Below, in pieces: positions 17,128-26,261 of a stretch of DNA of 64,000 bases. Numbering within the stretch: position 1 is the first letter of the stretch; every line of letters starts with the position of its first letter. The notes under the pieces were generated by a model. It did no database searches, was not told the DNA's origin, and saw nothing but the letters and a program-made list of their open reading frames with translations. Source of the stretch: Rhodococcus_F sp040656415 (GTDB taxonomy: Bacteria > Actinomycetota > Actinomycetes > Mycobacteriales > Mycobacteriaceae); assembly GCF_040656415.1 (NCBI RefSeq), contig NZ_JBFAMC010000003.1:62001-126000 (forward strand), in the 5' to 3' direction. The position numbers and the translations under genes were made by a program.

Positions 17128-18576
17128 CTAGGCGTGGTGGTGGCGTTCCGCTGCCAGTTCGTGGATGCGCTTCCTCGCACCGAACCATCCGATCACCAGC
17201 AAGGGTGCGATGATTGCGATGGATCCGACGGTCCACGTTCCGACGGGGCGGTCCAGCGCCATCAATATGATGACGCCTACCAGGAAGACCAGTGTCAGCA
17301 GACCGGTGTAGGGAGCGCCGAACATTCGGTAACGGGGCCTGACGAGTACCCCGTCTTTTGCGAGTTTCCACAGCTTCAACTGGCACAGGATGATGACGGC
17401 CCACGCGCTGACGATTCCGAGTGCGGCGAGGTTGAGGACTATCTCGAACGCCTCGCCGGGAACGATGGCATTGAGCCCGACGCCGAGCACTGCCACGAAT
17501 CCGGTGAGGGCGATTCCACCGTAGGGGACACCACTCTTGTTCATTCGAGCTGCGAACGAGGGCGCGGAGCCCGCCATCGCCATCGAGTGCAGTATCCGTC
17601 CTGTGGAATAGAGTCCGGCGTTGAGCGAGGACAATGCGGCCGTGAGGACGACGAGATTCATGACGCCGTCGGCGCCTTCGACGTTGATGGAGCTGAAGAA
17701 CGTGACGAACGGACTCTCGCCGGCGGTGTACGCGGTGTGGGGGAGTAGCAGCGCGAGCAGAAGAACGGATCCGACGTAGAAGACGACGAGCCGTATGATG
17801 ACCGTGTTGATTGCCCTGGGGATGACCCTCTCCGCATCCTCCGTTTCTCCGGCGGCGGTACCCACGAGTTCGATCGACGCATAGGCGAAGACGACACCCT
17901 GGACCACGACGATGGCGGGCAAGATTCCGTTGGGGAAGAGCCCCCCGTTATCCGCAATCAGGCTGAAGCCCGTCGCGTGGCCTTCGACCGGGGTTCCGAA
18001 GAGCAGGAAGTAGATTCCGAAACCCAGGAATGCCAGCAGGGCAACGACCTTGATGAGCGCAAACCAGAACTCGAGTTCGCCGAACACTTTGACGGACAAC
18101 AAATTCAGACTGACCACGAGCACCACTGCGGCCAGGGCGAACACCCACTGGTCCACGTTCCCGATCGGCGCCCAGTACTTCTTGAAGAAATTCATGTACA
18201 GCGCGGCCGCGGTGACATCGACGATGCCGGTCATGGCCCAGTTCAGCCAGTACAGCCATCCCGTGGCGAAAGCCATCTTCTCGCCATAGAATTCCCGCGA
18301 ATACGACACGAAGGCGCCGGAAGTGGGTCGATGCACGACCAGTTCGCCCAGTGCCCGCAGGATCAAGAACGCGAAGGTTCCGCAGACGGCGAAGACGAGA
18401 ACCAGGGCTGGACCGGAGTCGTTGAGCCTGCCACCTGTCCCCAAGAACAGCCCGGTGCCGATGGCGCCGCCGATCGCGATCATCTGGATCTGTCTGGGGT
18501 GCAGATCCTTGTGGAACCCCTTCTCCTCGTCGGCGATGATTTCGAGTTCGGCGACGTCGCCGTTCTCGATGGTCAT
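17128..18576 (-). CDS. ansP: Amino acid permease, probable asparagine permease
   Basis: APC-superfamily permease with about 12 helices, 482 residues. The amino acid transporter signature lies near the N-terminus: GGAIGTGLFLGTGG, followed by G-P-A-L and RALGELVVHRPTSGAF. The helix-6 region AYASIELVGTAAGE is typical of the AAT branch (AnsP, GabP, AroP). Its position between aspA and ansA points to asparagine or aspartate. Its start overlaps the aspA stop by four bases (ATGA). Confidence 0.88.
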   Translation of the reverse strand: MTIENGDVAELEIIADEEKGFHKDLHPRQIQMIAIGGAIGTGLFLGTGGRLNDSGPALVLVFAVCGTFAFLILRALGELVVHRPTSGAFVSYSREFYGEKMAFATGWLYWLNWAMTGIVDVTAAALYMNFFKKYWAPIGNVDQWVFALAAVVLVVSLNLLSVKVFGELEFWFALIKVVALLAFLGFGIYFLLFGTPVEGHATGFSLIADNGGLFPNGILPAIVVVQGVVFAYASIELVGTAAGETEDAERVIPRAINTVIIRLVVFYVGSVLLLALLLPHTAYTAGESPFVTFFSSINVEGADGVMNLVVLTAALSSLNAGLYSTGRILHSMAMAGSAPSFAARMNKSGVPYGGIALTGFVAVLGVGLNAIVPGEAFEIVLNLAALGIVSAWAVIILCQLKLWKLAKDGVLVRPRYRMFGAPYTGLLTLVFLVGVIILMALDRPVGTWTVGSIAIIAPLLVIGWFGARKRIHELAAERHHHA

Positions 18577-20021
18577 GGCACTATCGTGACGTTCGGGGCG
18601 ACAGGCGCCTGCCGACTCGGATCGGGCTCCCTCAGATTGGCGAGGTGTTCAGGGCGCAGAAGTCGATCAAGTTCGTCACGGTCGAGCAGGCCTGCTTCAA
18701 TCACGAGGTCGGCCACGTTGCGACCGGAAATCAGCGCCTCCTGCGCGATTCGCGTCGAGGCAGCGTAGCCGATATGTGGGTTCAGCGCAGTCGCGAGTCC
18801 GATGGAATCTTCCACACGCGCGCGCAACAGGTCAGTGTTCGCCGTGATGCCGAGTACGCAGCGGGAGGCCAGGATTCGGCAGGCGGCACCGAAGTGGCGC
18901 ATTGACTTGTGCAGGGAGTGCAGGATGATCGGTTCGAAGGCGTTGAGCTGAAGCTGGCCGGATTCGGCGGCCATCGTGATGGTCACATCATTCCCGATGA
19001 CTTCGTAGGCCACCTGATTGAGGACCTCGGGGATGACCGGATTGACCTTGCCCGGCATGATCGACGAACCGGCTTGTACCGGTGGAAGATTGATCTCGTT
19101 CAGTCCGGCGCGTGGCCCCGACGACAGCAGGCGGAGGTCGTTGCAGACCTTGGACAGCTTGACCGCGATCCGCTTGAGCACCCCGGAGAGGTGAACGAAC
19201 TGGCCCACGTCCTGGGTGGCTTCGACAAGGTCGACGGCCAGCACGAGCGGCAGCCCGGTGAGGTCCCTGAGCGTCTCACACGCAGCCTCCGCGTAGCCGA
19301 CGGGCGCGTTCAACCCTGTGCCGATAGCCGTGGCACCGAGATTGATCTCGTGAACCAGCAGTGAGGCCTCGCTGAGTCGCTCGCGGTCCTCGTCGATCAT
19401 GACCGAGTAGGTGGTGAATTCCTGCCCCAACGTCATCGGGACAGCATCCTGGAGTTGGGTGCGCCCCATCTTGACTGTGTCCGCGAACTCCACGGCTTTG
19501 GTCGCGAACGCGTCCTGGAGCGCTTGAAGTGCGTCGAGAAGGTCCCCGATCGCGAAGATCGTCGCGATATTGATCGCAGTGGGGTAGACATCGTTGGTCG
19601 ACTGGCTCAGATTCACGTGCTCGTTCGGGTGGAGTACCTCGTACTCTCCGCGCCCGTGGCCGAGTATTTCAAGTGCTCTATTGGCGATTACCTCGTTGGC
19701 GTTCATGTTGGTCGACGTTCCGGCTCCGCCCTGGATGACGTCGACGATGAACTGATCGTGCCAGCGGCCATCGACGATCTCCTTGCACGCCTGGCCGATT
19801 GCCGCAGCGCGACGGTGGTCGAGGATGCCGAGCTTCCTGTTGGCGATCGCCGCGGCCCATTTGACGAACGCCAGTCCCCGGATCAGTTCTGGGTTCGTGG
19901 AGATCGGTCGCCCGGTGATGGGGAAGTTCTCGACGGCACGCAGCGTGTGGATGCCCCAGTACGAGTCCGCGGGCACCTCGCGTGCACCGAGCAAATCAGT
20001 TTCCGTTCGCGTTTCGAGCAC
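18573..20021 (-). CDS. aspA: Aspartate ammonia-lyase
   Basis: Converts L-aspartate to fumarate and ammonia; fumarase/aspartase superfamily, 482 residues. The signature GSSIMPGKVNPVIPE carries the catalytic serine loop. GAGTSTNMNANEVIANRA and the SQSTNDVYPTA segment are also diagnostic of aspartase. GTG at 20021 is chosen because gagga lies eight bases upstream; upstream sequence in the same frame does not resemble the family. First gene of aspA-ansP-ansA, which together import asparagine and release fumarate and two ammonia. Confidence 0.93.
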   Translation of the reverse strand: MLETRTETDLLGAREVPADSYWGIHTLRAVENFPITGRPISTNPELIRGLAFVKWAAAIANRKLGILDHRRAAAIGQACKEIVDGRWHDQFIVDVIQGGAGTSTNMNANEVIANRALEILGHGRGEYEVLHPNEHVNLSQSTNDVYPTAINIATIFAIGDLLDALQALQDAFATKAVEFADTVKMGRTQLQDAVPMTLGQEFTTYSVMIDEDRERLSEASLLVHEINLGATAIGTGLNAPVGYAEAACETLRDLTGLPLVLAVDLVEATQDVGQFVHLSGVLKRIAVKLSKVCNDLRLLSSGPRAGLNEINLPPVQAGSSIMPGKVNPVIPEVLNQVAYEVIGNDVTITMAAESGQLQLNAFEPIILHSLHKSMRHFGAACRILASRCVLGITANTDLLRARVEDSIGLATALNPHIGYAASTRIAQEALISGRNVADLVIEAGLLDRDELDRLLRPEHLANLREPDPSRQAPVAPNVTIVP

Positions 20022-20072
20022 TTGATTTTTCCTCACGTGGACTTGCATGAGCTTTGTTGTGCAGATTGTGTT

Positions 20073-20085
20073 GTGCAAATTGCAC
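20073..20085. promoter_or_regulatory. Palindrome GTGCAAATTGCAC upstream of aspA
   Basis: A perfect 13-base inverted repeat around a central A, 52 bases upstream of the aspA start, within an AT-richer stretch. It could be a promoter-proximal operator. No second copy was noticed. Confidence 0.4.
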
Positions 20086-20179
20086 GAACATTTCGTGTAG
20101 TGACGGGCGGCGGCGACCCCGGAGGGGTCCCGCATGGGGCAATATTTCGATCGAACTGCCGGGCAGTCCACCTGCCAGG

Positions 20180-20190
20180 CTGTCAGACAG
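20180..20190. promoter_or_regulatory. GntR/FadR-type operator, copy 1
   Basis: CTGTCAGACAG is a perfect 11-base palindrome matching the FadR-subfamily half-site pattern GT-M-N-K-AC. An identical copy lies 106 bases away in the start of the neighbouring GntR gene. Confidence 0.6.
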
Positions 20191-20279
20191 GCGCCATTGT
20201 TACCCCGGTCACGCGTAGGCGTCAACCCTGGCCACACACCGAGTTGACTGTGCTGTCGGATGATGAGAACAATGTCGGC

Positions 20280-20993
20280 ATGAACCTGTCAGACAGCTGG
20301 GCAGGCAGGCGACCTTCCACCGCGCGCGTCAGCGCTGCGGAGGCGGTCATGGCCGACCTTCGTAACGCGATCACATCCGGTGAGCTGGCGATTGGTGACC
20401 GACTTCCGTCGGAAACGTCGTTGGCTGCCCGGCACGGCGTCAGTCGTTCGGTGATTCGCGAGGCCCTTCGCTCCTGTCATGCGCTCGGGCTCACCGAGAC
20501 GAAGTCGGGACTGGGCACATTCGTGGTCAGCAATTCGATCACCCGCCAAACGGATTTCGGCAACTACGCGGCTCGAGAACTCGTCGAGGCGCGGCCGCAT
20601 GTTGAGATTCCCGCTGCGGGGTGGGCGGCGAAACGGCACTCGGACGAAGATGTCGCGGAGCTGCGGGGCCTGCTGGACCAGATGAGAAAAGAGAATGATC
20701 CACTGGCATGGGTCTCATTGGACGTGCAATTGCATGGGCTCATTGCCCGGATCAGTGGGAACCGCGTCTTCGAATCGGTGATTGTCGATATCCGGGAGAC
20801 GCTCACCCGGCAGTCCGGAATGGTGAGCCTGCCTGACGGCCGCAGGGAAAAGGCGAACGACGAGCACGCGCGGATCGTGGCCGGGATCGAGTCCGGAAGC
20901 TACGACGAGGCCGCGCAGGCCATGGCCGGCCACCTGGATGCGATTCGGGAGGCGTTGGAAACCTTTGGCGGGTGGTCCGGTTCGGGTGGATGA
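20280..20993 (+). CDS. GntR-family regulator, FadR/FCD type
   Basis: 237-residue repressor. The N-terminal winged helix-turn-helix covers about residues 18-85 (LPSETSLAARHGVSRSVIREAL, then the wing GLGTFV). The C-terminal FCD domain has an all-helical pattern and metal/effector residues such as D-x-x-L-H (LDVQLHGLIA) and H-A-R-I-V. ATG at 20280 is chosen by family length; the open frame continues upstream but is antisense to aspA. It is divergent from aspA-ansP-ansA and probably controls it, with aspartate or asparagine as effector. One operator copy overlaps its own codons 3-6. Confidence 0.88.
   Translation: MNLSDSWAGRRPSTARVSAAEAVMADLRNAITSGELAIGDRLPSETSLAARHGVSRSVIREALRSCHALGLTETKSGLGTFVVSNSITRQTDFGNYAARELVEARPHVEIPAAGWAAKRHSDEDVAELRGLLDQMRKENDPLAWVSLDVQLHGLIARISGNRVFESVIVDIRETLTRQSGMVSLPDGRREKANDEHARIVAGIESGSYDEAAQAMAGHLDAIREALETFGGWSGSGG
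20286..20296. promoter_or_regulatory. GntR/FadR-type operator, copy 2 (inside the regulator gene start)
   Basis: A second exact CTGTCAGACAG, just after the ATG at 20280. Binding here could block transcription of the regulator itself. Confidence 0.55.
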
Positions 20994-21003
20994 AGTTGGC
21001 AAC

Positions 21004-22089
21004 CTAGTCGTACGTGCCGGAGATCGATGTCTCGGCGAACCTGGACAAGCCCTCTCGGATGTGCCTTGCCCACGATTCGCCGATCCCGTCCACGGACTCC
21101 AAATCGGCGGCAGTCGCGGCAAGGAGTTCTTGCAGGGTTCCGAAAGACTTTACAAGACTGTGTATTTGGTCGAACTGCAGACGGGGCACTCGAGTCAGGA
21201 CACGGTAGCCGCGAGGGCTGGCAGGGGCCTCCAGCGCTTCTACGGTTCCCGGATATCCGAATACTCGGGCCAAAGTTGTGAGGTCGAGAAGCTCAACGTC
21301 TGTGATCAGGTCGAGCGTTGAAAGCAGTTTCTCGACGTCGGTGGTCTTTGTAGGGCCCGGGGCGGCCAGGTAGTCGCGCGCGATGATCTCTCGGTCAGTG
21401 TCGTTGTCCCCGACCAGTTCCTCGAGTTGCAGTACCAGTTGGCGCCCATCCGTGCCCAGTTCCAGCACGTCTTGCTCGATTTCGACGGAGACACGACGCA
21501 CCATTTCCAGGCGCTGTGCCACGGTCAGGGCGTCCCGCACCGTGACGAAATCCTCAATTTCGACCAGCGACAATTGCCGGGTGACCTCATCGAGGCGTGT
21601 CTTGTACCGTTCGAGGGTGGCGACCGCCTGGTTGGCCCGTGACAAGATCGTGGCAGATCCGTTGATGACATGCCGTATACCGCCGACGTACACGCTCACG
21701 ATGCTCATCGACTGGCTCACCGATACGACGGGGTAGCCGGTTTGCAAGGCCGTTCGTTCTGCGGCGCGGTGCCGGGTGCCGGACTCGACTGTCGGGATCG
21801 TGTGATCCGGGACCAATTGGACGTTGGCGCGCACGATGTGGGAGCCGTCGGTGGACAGGACCACGGCGCCGTCCATCTTGGACAGCTCGCGCAGCCGGGT
21901 GGGGGCGAACTCCACATCCAGTTCGAAGCCGCCATCGCAGATCTCTTCCACCTGTGCGTCGTAGCCGAGCACGATCAGGGCACCCGTGCGGCCACGCAGA
22001 ATTCGTTCCAAGCCGTCACGAAGGGCCGTTCCAGGAGCCAGCCGGGCAATTGTTTCGCGCAGCGCAGGCGACGACGCGGCATCATTCAT
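21004..22089 (-). CDS. disA: DisA, diadenylate cyclase / DNA integrity scanner
   Basis: Makes cyclic di-AMP from two ATP. 361 residues. The DAC domain (about 20-150) holds the catalytic DGA at 73-75 and GTRHR at 104-108. A helical spine follows, and a C-terminal helix-hairpin-helix domain ends with LESVDGIGESWARHIREGL. ATG at 22089 fits the family; gggag precedes it. It is downstream of radA on the same strand, the order known from mycobacteria, where RadA and DisA interact. Confidence 0.96.
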   Translation of the reverse strand: MNDAASSPALRETIARLAPGTALRDGLERILRGRTGALIVLGYDAQVEEICDGGFELDVEFAPTRLRELSKMDGAVVLSTDGSHIVRANVQLVPDHTIPTVESGTRHRAAERTALQTGYPVVSVSQSMSIVSVYVGGIRHVINGSATILSRANQAVATLERYKTRLDEVTRQLSLVEIEDFVTVRDALTVAQRLEMVRRVSVEIEQDVLELGTDGRQLVLQLEELVGDNDTDREIIARDYLAAPGPTKTTDVEKLLSTLDLITDVELLDLTTLARVFGYPGTVEALEAPASPRGYRVLTRVPRLQFDQIHSLVKSFGTLQELLAATAADLESVDGIGESWARHIREGLSRFAETSISGTYD

Positions 22090-22260
22090 CGCCCAGTACT
22101 CCCGCCGAGGTAGAGGCCACATGCAGTGCCGTGGTGAAGATTGGTTCGGACTCGCACACAGATTACCTGTCCACCATGGGAATCCGCGTCTCATCCAACA
22201 GCACGACCGCGGTGCGCATGTGGACGGCGTCCGCCGGGGGCCTGCAGAAACCGAGGCAGG

Positions 22261-23646
22261 TCAGCCTCGCATTGCGGCGATAGCCGCATCGAGGTTCCCG
22301 ACCTCGGTGACCTTCATGCCGACCGGAGGCGCCCCGGAGTCGAGGGGAACCAGGGCGCGGGTGAATCCCAGACGGGCCGCCTCGGCGAGGCGCCGCCCCA
22401 CCCCCGGCACTCGACGAATCTCCCCTGCAAGCCCCACTTCACCGAGGATCACGAGTCCGTCCGGGACGGGCTTGTCCCTCACTGCGGACGTGACGGCGAG
22501 AGCGAGGGCGAGATCGGCGGAGGGTTCGGTCATCCGCATGCCGCCGACGGTTGCTGCGTAGACGTCGTTCTTTGCGATGGGCACCCCGCACCGCCGATCG
22601 AGCACTGCCAGCACCATGGCAACGCGAGCGCTGTCGAGTCCGCTCACCGCCCTCCGAGGTGCGGGCATGGATGTTGCGGCGACGAGGGCCTGGACTTCGC
22701 CGAGCAACGGCCGTTTTCCGTCCATCATGACCGTGACGGCCGTCCCGGGGACGGCTTCGGTGCGGTGGTGCAGGAAGAGCCCTGACGGATCGCTGATTCC
22801 GCTGATGCCATCTTCGTGCAGTTCGAAGCAGCCGACCTCGTCCGCCGCACCGAATCGGTTCTTCACGCCGCGCACCATGCGGAGGGTGGAGTGTTTGTCG
22901 CCTTCGAAATGCAGGACCACATCCACGAGGTGTTCGAGCGATCGTGGACCGGCAACGGCGCCGTCCTTCGTGACATGACCGATCAGCAGCACGGGTACGC
23001 CACTCGCCTTCGCGAGGGATGTGAGCGCGCTGGTAACTGCTTTCACCTGGGTGACACCGCCGATGGCGCCTTCGACGTCCGCAGCGCACATGGTTTGGAC
23101 AGAGTCGACGATCAACAAGGTGGGGCCGACCTGCTCCACATGGCCGAGGATGGTCGCGAGGTCGGATTCGGCGGTGAGGTAGACCCTCTCGTGCACTGCG
23201 CCGGTCCGGTCGGCGCGAAGCCGTACCTGCCCAGCGGATTCCTCACCTGTTACGTAGAGGGACTTGTCGTCGGGGCCTCGCCGAGCCCACTGGTGAACGA
23301 CCTCGAGCAACAGCGTCGACTTGCCGACGCCGGGTTCTCCCGCAAGAAGGACGACCGAACCAGGTACCACGCCGCCGCCGAGGACACGGTCGAGTTCGCC
23401 GATGCCCGTCGGCTTGGCGCGGGTGGACGTGCCGTCGATCCGGGTGATCGGCGTGGCCGGGCTGGACGGAAGAACAGCACCGGCACCAGCTCTAGCCAGC
23501 GAGGCACCGGTTCGGCTGGCAACCGGCGCAGCGATCTGTGCCTCGTCGATCGAACCCCAGCTGTCGCATTCCGGGCAGCGTCCGACCCACTTGGGAACCG
23601 TGCACTGACATGACGAGCAGCGAAAGACGGATTTCGGTTTGGCCAC
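22261..23646 (-). CDS. radA: RadA, DNA repair ATPase
   Basis: RecA-like branch-migration helicase, 461 residues. An N-terminal C4 zinc finger uses C10, C13, C24 and C27. Walker A GEPGVGKS ends at about residue 110. The RadA-specific KNRFG motif lies near residue 260, and the Lon-protease-like domain fills the C-terminal third. It is upstream of disA with a 171-base gap in which I see no gene. Confidence 0.96.
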   Translation of the reverse strand: MAKPKSVFRCSSCQCTVPKWVGRCPECDSWGSIDEAQIAAPVASRTGASLARAGAGAVLPSSPATPITRIDGTSTRAKPTGIGELDRVLGGGVVPGSVVLLAGEPGVGKSTLLLEVVHQWARRGPDDKSLYVTGEESAGQVRLRADRTGAVHERVYLTAESDLATILGHVEQVGPTLLIVDSVQTMCAADVEGAIGGVTQVKAVTSALTSLAKASGVPVLLIGHVTKDGAVAGPRSLEHLVDVVLHFEGDKHSTLRMVRGVKNRFGAADEVGCFELHEDGISGISDPSGLFLHHRTEAVPGTAVTVMMDGKRPLLGEVQALVAATSMPAPRRAVSGLDSARVAMVLAVLDRRCGVPIAKNDVYAATVGGMRMTEPSADLALALAVTSAVRDKPVPDGLVILGEVGLAGEIRRVPGVGRRLAEAARLGFTRALVPLDSGAPPVGMKVTEVGNLDAAIAAMRG

Positions 23647-23694
23647 CCGGTCAGACTAGGTATCGGGTCCGACAGCGGACGGACGAAACTGCCT

Positions 23695-24324
23695 CTAGTG
23701 ACCGACCGCTCCGCTTTCACCACCGGACTTGTCGGAGATGTGGCGCTCGGTCTCGGGGCCTGCGTCGACAGGAACGGGGACGGTGATGTCGCCGGCGTTT
23801 TCGAACGTGAAGGTGGCGGGGAAGGTGAGGCCGGGTCGCACGCCTTCACTCAGGCCGTCGAGCGTGACCAGCAACAGGTCGGCGGGTGCGGTCGAACTTC
23901 CAGTTGCCTGGGCCTCCGCTTCGGCGCTCTGCGCGGCGTCCTGCGCGGGCAGTCCGGCGGCCAGTGCAGACTGTGGCTCGATCTCCGGTCCACCCGTGGT
24001 GTCGGCGATTGTCACAGCCTCCGCAAAATCGGTGCTGATCCCGAGAAGCCTGTCGGCGATGTACTCGTTGTTGTTGATCGCAGTGAAGGCAAGGACTGCG
24101 GTACCACCTGGTTCGATGCTGTATGCCTCGGAGTTGGGGTACACCACGTGCACGTTTCGCAGCGCGATCGATCCGCCGTCGGCTTTGTTGCCGTTCACTG
24201 CGGCGACCTGACTCGAAGTCTGGGTGATCTGACCGGCACTGCAAGCTGACAGCGTGAGGGCCGCGCCGGCAGCGAGAGCAACGGCGGTAGCGACTCGGCG
24301 AGTCGACTTGTCGAGAGCAGTCAC
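23695..24324 (-). CDS. lpqE: LpqE-like lipoprotein
   Basis: 209-residue secreted lipoprotein. The signal peptide (residues 1-27) ends in the lipobox LSAC, with the lipidated cysteine at position 28. The mature part is a single beta-rich domain followed by an Ala/Glu-rich insert and a short acidic, His-containing tail. Its position between radA and carD matches LpqE (Rv3584) of M. tuberculosis. GTG start with ggagg seven bases upstream. The role in the envelope is not known. Confidence 0.85.
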   Translation of the reverse strand: MTALDKSTRRVATAVALAAGAALTLSACSAGQITQTSSQVAAVNGNKADGGSIALRNVHVVYPNSEAYSIEPGGTAVLAFTAINNNEYIADRLLGISTDFAEAVTIADTTGGPEIEPQSALAAGLPAQDAAQSAEAEAQATGSSTAPADLLLVTLDGLSEGVRPGLTFPATFTFENAGDITVPVPVDAGPETERHISDKSGGESGAVGH

Positions 24325-24586
24325 GAATTGTCCTCCAGTTTCAGGTTCGCACTCCGACTATGAAGAGTAGTAGTTCCCCTGTGCGGCCTGCTCTCAGGGT
24401 GCTCACAATGGCTGCCCGCGCGCGCTTTGATGCCGCCGATCGGCCTTTTGCAGACGTGCGCCATGCACGTATTGCGGCCCGTGTCAACCCCCAGAATCGG
24501 GCGACGAAGCCCCTGACCTGCGCCGTTGATGCGACCAGTATTCGGACGCGTGTTAAACTCGTAAGATCGAAAGGGGCACGGGACAG
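24325..24586. promoter_or_regulatory. Divergent promoter region lpqE/carD
   Basis: 262 bases with no supported gene. A -10-like ttaaact lies about 30 bases before the carD start, in gcgtgttaaactcg. I do not see a convincing -35 or a hairpin. Confidence 0.4.
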
Positions 24587-25075
24587 ATGATTTTTAAGGT
24601 CGGAGACACCGTCGTATATCCCCATCACGGTGCGGCATTGATTGAAGCTATTGAAACCCGCACCATCAAGGGTGAGAAGAAGGAATATCTCGTTCTCAAG
24701 GTTGCTCAGGGCGATCTCACCGTCCGGGTTCCAGCAGAAAACGCAGAGTACGTGGGCGTTCGCGACGTTGTCGGTCAGGAAGGCCTCGACAAGGTCTTTC
24801 AGGTCCTGCGGGCACCGCATACAGAAGAACCCACCAACTGGTCTCGCCGGTACAAGGCGAATCTCGAAAAACTCGCTTCAGGTGATGTGAACAAAGTCGC
24901 AGAGGTCGTTCGTGACCTGTGGCGTCGTGAGCAGGATCGCGGTCTGTCCGCGGGAGAGAAGCGAATGCTCGCGAAGGCGCGGCAGATCCTCGTCGGCGAA
25001 CTTGCGTTGGCCGAGGGCACTGACAGCGACAAGGCGGAGACAATCCTCGACGAGGTTCTCGCGGCCGCGTCCTAG
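24587..25075 (+). CDS. carD: CarD, RNA polymerase-binding regulator
   Basis: Global regulator that binds the RNAP beta subunit and stabilises the open complex. 162 residues, standard for Actinobacteria. An N-terminal Tudor-like RNAP-interaction domain (1-53, MIFKVGDTVVYPHHG) is followed by the helical DNA-binding domain, with the wedge tryptophan near residue 85 (NWSRRYKAN). First gene of a likely carD-ispD-ispF-cysS-rlmB unit. Confidence 0.97.
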   Translation: MIFKVGDTVVYPHHGAALIEAIETRTIKGEKKEYLVLKVAQGDLTVRVPAENAEYVGVRDVVGQEGLDKVFQVLRAPHTEEPTNWSRRYKANLEKLASGDVNKVAEVVRDLWRREQDRGLSAGEKRMLAKARQILVGELALAEGTDSDKAETILDEVLAAAS

Positions 25076-25090
25076 ACCGCCGCGATAACA

Positions 25091-25774
25091 ATGGTGACCC
25101 GATCCCAGGGTCCTGTCGTTGCGCTGGTTCCTGCCGCTGGTCAGGGTGTGCGTTTGGGTGAAAGTAAACCCAAGGCATTCGTTGATCTCGGCGGGAAGGC
25201 GATGCTCATCCACGCGGTTGATGGCCTCCTACGGTCGGGGGCCGTCGACCGCGTGATCGTGATCGTGCCGGAAGAGATGGTCGAGGCGACACAGGCCATG
25301 ATGTCCGGCGACGTCACTGTCGTGGCTGGTGGCAGTGAGCGTACGGACTCGGTTCGTGCCGGCCTGGCAGTAGCGGACGATGCGCGGTACGTGCTGGTGC
25401 ACGACGCCGCGCGCGCTCTCACACCACCTTCACTCATCGCGCGCGTCGTCGCGGAGTTGCGCTCCGGGCGTTCCGCGGTGATTCCCGTCCTACCCGTCTC
25501 GGACACGATCAAGACGGTCGACGTTCTCGGTGCGGTTACCAGCACACCCGAACGGTCCGAGTTGCGGGCCGTGCAAACACCGCAGGGCTTCACCGCGGAA
25601 CTTCTCCGCCGGGCCTACGCAGAGGCGAACGGCGTCGCGACCGACGACGCCGGATTGGTCGAGCGACTCGGCGAACGGGTCCGCAGCATCGTGGGGGAAC
25701 CCACAGCGTTCAAGATCACAACACCTCTGGACCTCTTGCTGGCCCGTGCGTTGGTCGAAGAAGGGACACGCTAG
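25091..25774 (+). CDS. ispD: IspD, 2-C-methyl-D-erythritol 4-phosphate cytidylyltransferase
   Basis: Third step of the MEP isoprenoid pathway: MEP + CTP to CDP-ME. 227 residues. The CTP-binding loop near the N-terminus is LVPAAGQGVRLGESKPKAF. The GGSERTDSVRAG and VHDAARALTP motifs are diagnostic. It lies 15 bases after carD, and its stop codon overlaps the ispF start by one base. Confidence 0.96.
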   Translation: MVTRSQGPVVALVPAAGQGVRLGESKPKAFVDLGGKAMLIHAVDGLLRSGAVDRVIVIVPEEMVEATQAMMSGDVTVVAGGSERTDSVRAGLAVADDARYVLVHDAARALTPPSLIARVVAELRSGRSAVIPVLPVSDTIKTVDVLGAVTSTPERSELRAVQTPQGFTAELLRRAYAEANGVATDDAGLVERLGERVRSIVGEPTAFKITTPLDLLLARALVEEGTR

Positions 25775-26250
25775 TGAGAGTCGGAATCGGTACCGACGTT
25801 CACCCGATCGAGCAGGGACGTCCGTGCTGGATGGCTGGACTGCTGTTCGAGGACGAGTCCGGCTGCGCGGGGCATTCCGATGGCGACGTGGCCGTCCACG
25901 CGCTATGTGATGCACTGCTCTCGGCTGCCGGCCTCGGTGATCTCGGTTCCGTCTTCGGAACTGGCCGGCCCGAGTGGTCGGGTGTGAGCGGGGCGGCGAT
26001 GCTTGCGGAAGTGCGCAGGCTTCTCGAAGTGGACGGCTTCGACGTCGCAAATGCGGCTGTCCAGGTGATCGGGAATCGTCCGAAGATCGGTCCACGGCGA
26101 GGCGAGGCGCAAGAAGTACTGAGCGCCGTTCTGGGCGCACCGGTTTCGGTGTCGGCAACCACCACCGACGGCCTCGGCCTCACCGGGCGCGGAGAAGGGA
26201 TAGCTGCGATGGCCACCGCGTTGGTCATTCGCCGTCAGGACGCCGGGTAA
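25774..26250 (+). CDS. ispF: IspF, MECDP synthase
   Basis: Makes 2-C-methyl-D-erythritol 2,4-cyclodiphosphate in the MEP pathway. 158 residues. Metal ligands D8 and H10 (GTDVH) and the GHSDGD loop (histidine 34) are present. The GTG start shares one base with the ispD stop (TAGTG). Adjacency of ispD and ispF is common, and fusions of the two exist. Confidence 0.96.
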   Translation: MRVGIGTDVHPIEQGRPCWMAGLLFEDESGCAGHSDGDVAVHALCDALLSAAGLGDLGSVFGTGRPEWSGVSGAAMLAEVRRLLEVDGFDVANAAVQVIGNRPKIGPRRGEAQEVLSAVLGAPVSVSATTTDGLGLTGRGEGIAAMATALVIRRQDAG

Positions 26251-26261
26251 GATCGCTGGTC

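Noticed and set aside
19455..20279. In-frame extension that would make the GntR protein 512 residues
   Set aside because: The first 275 codons are antisense to aspA and its promoter; the regulator has a normal length from ATG 20280.
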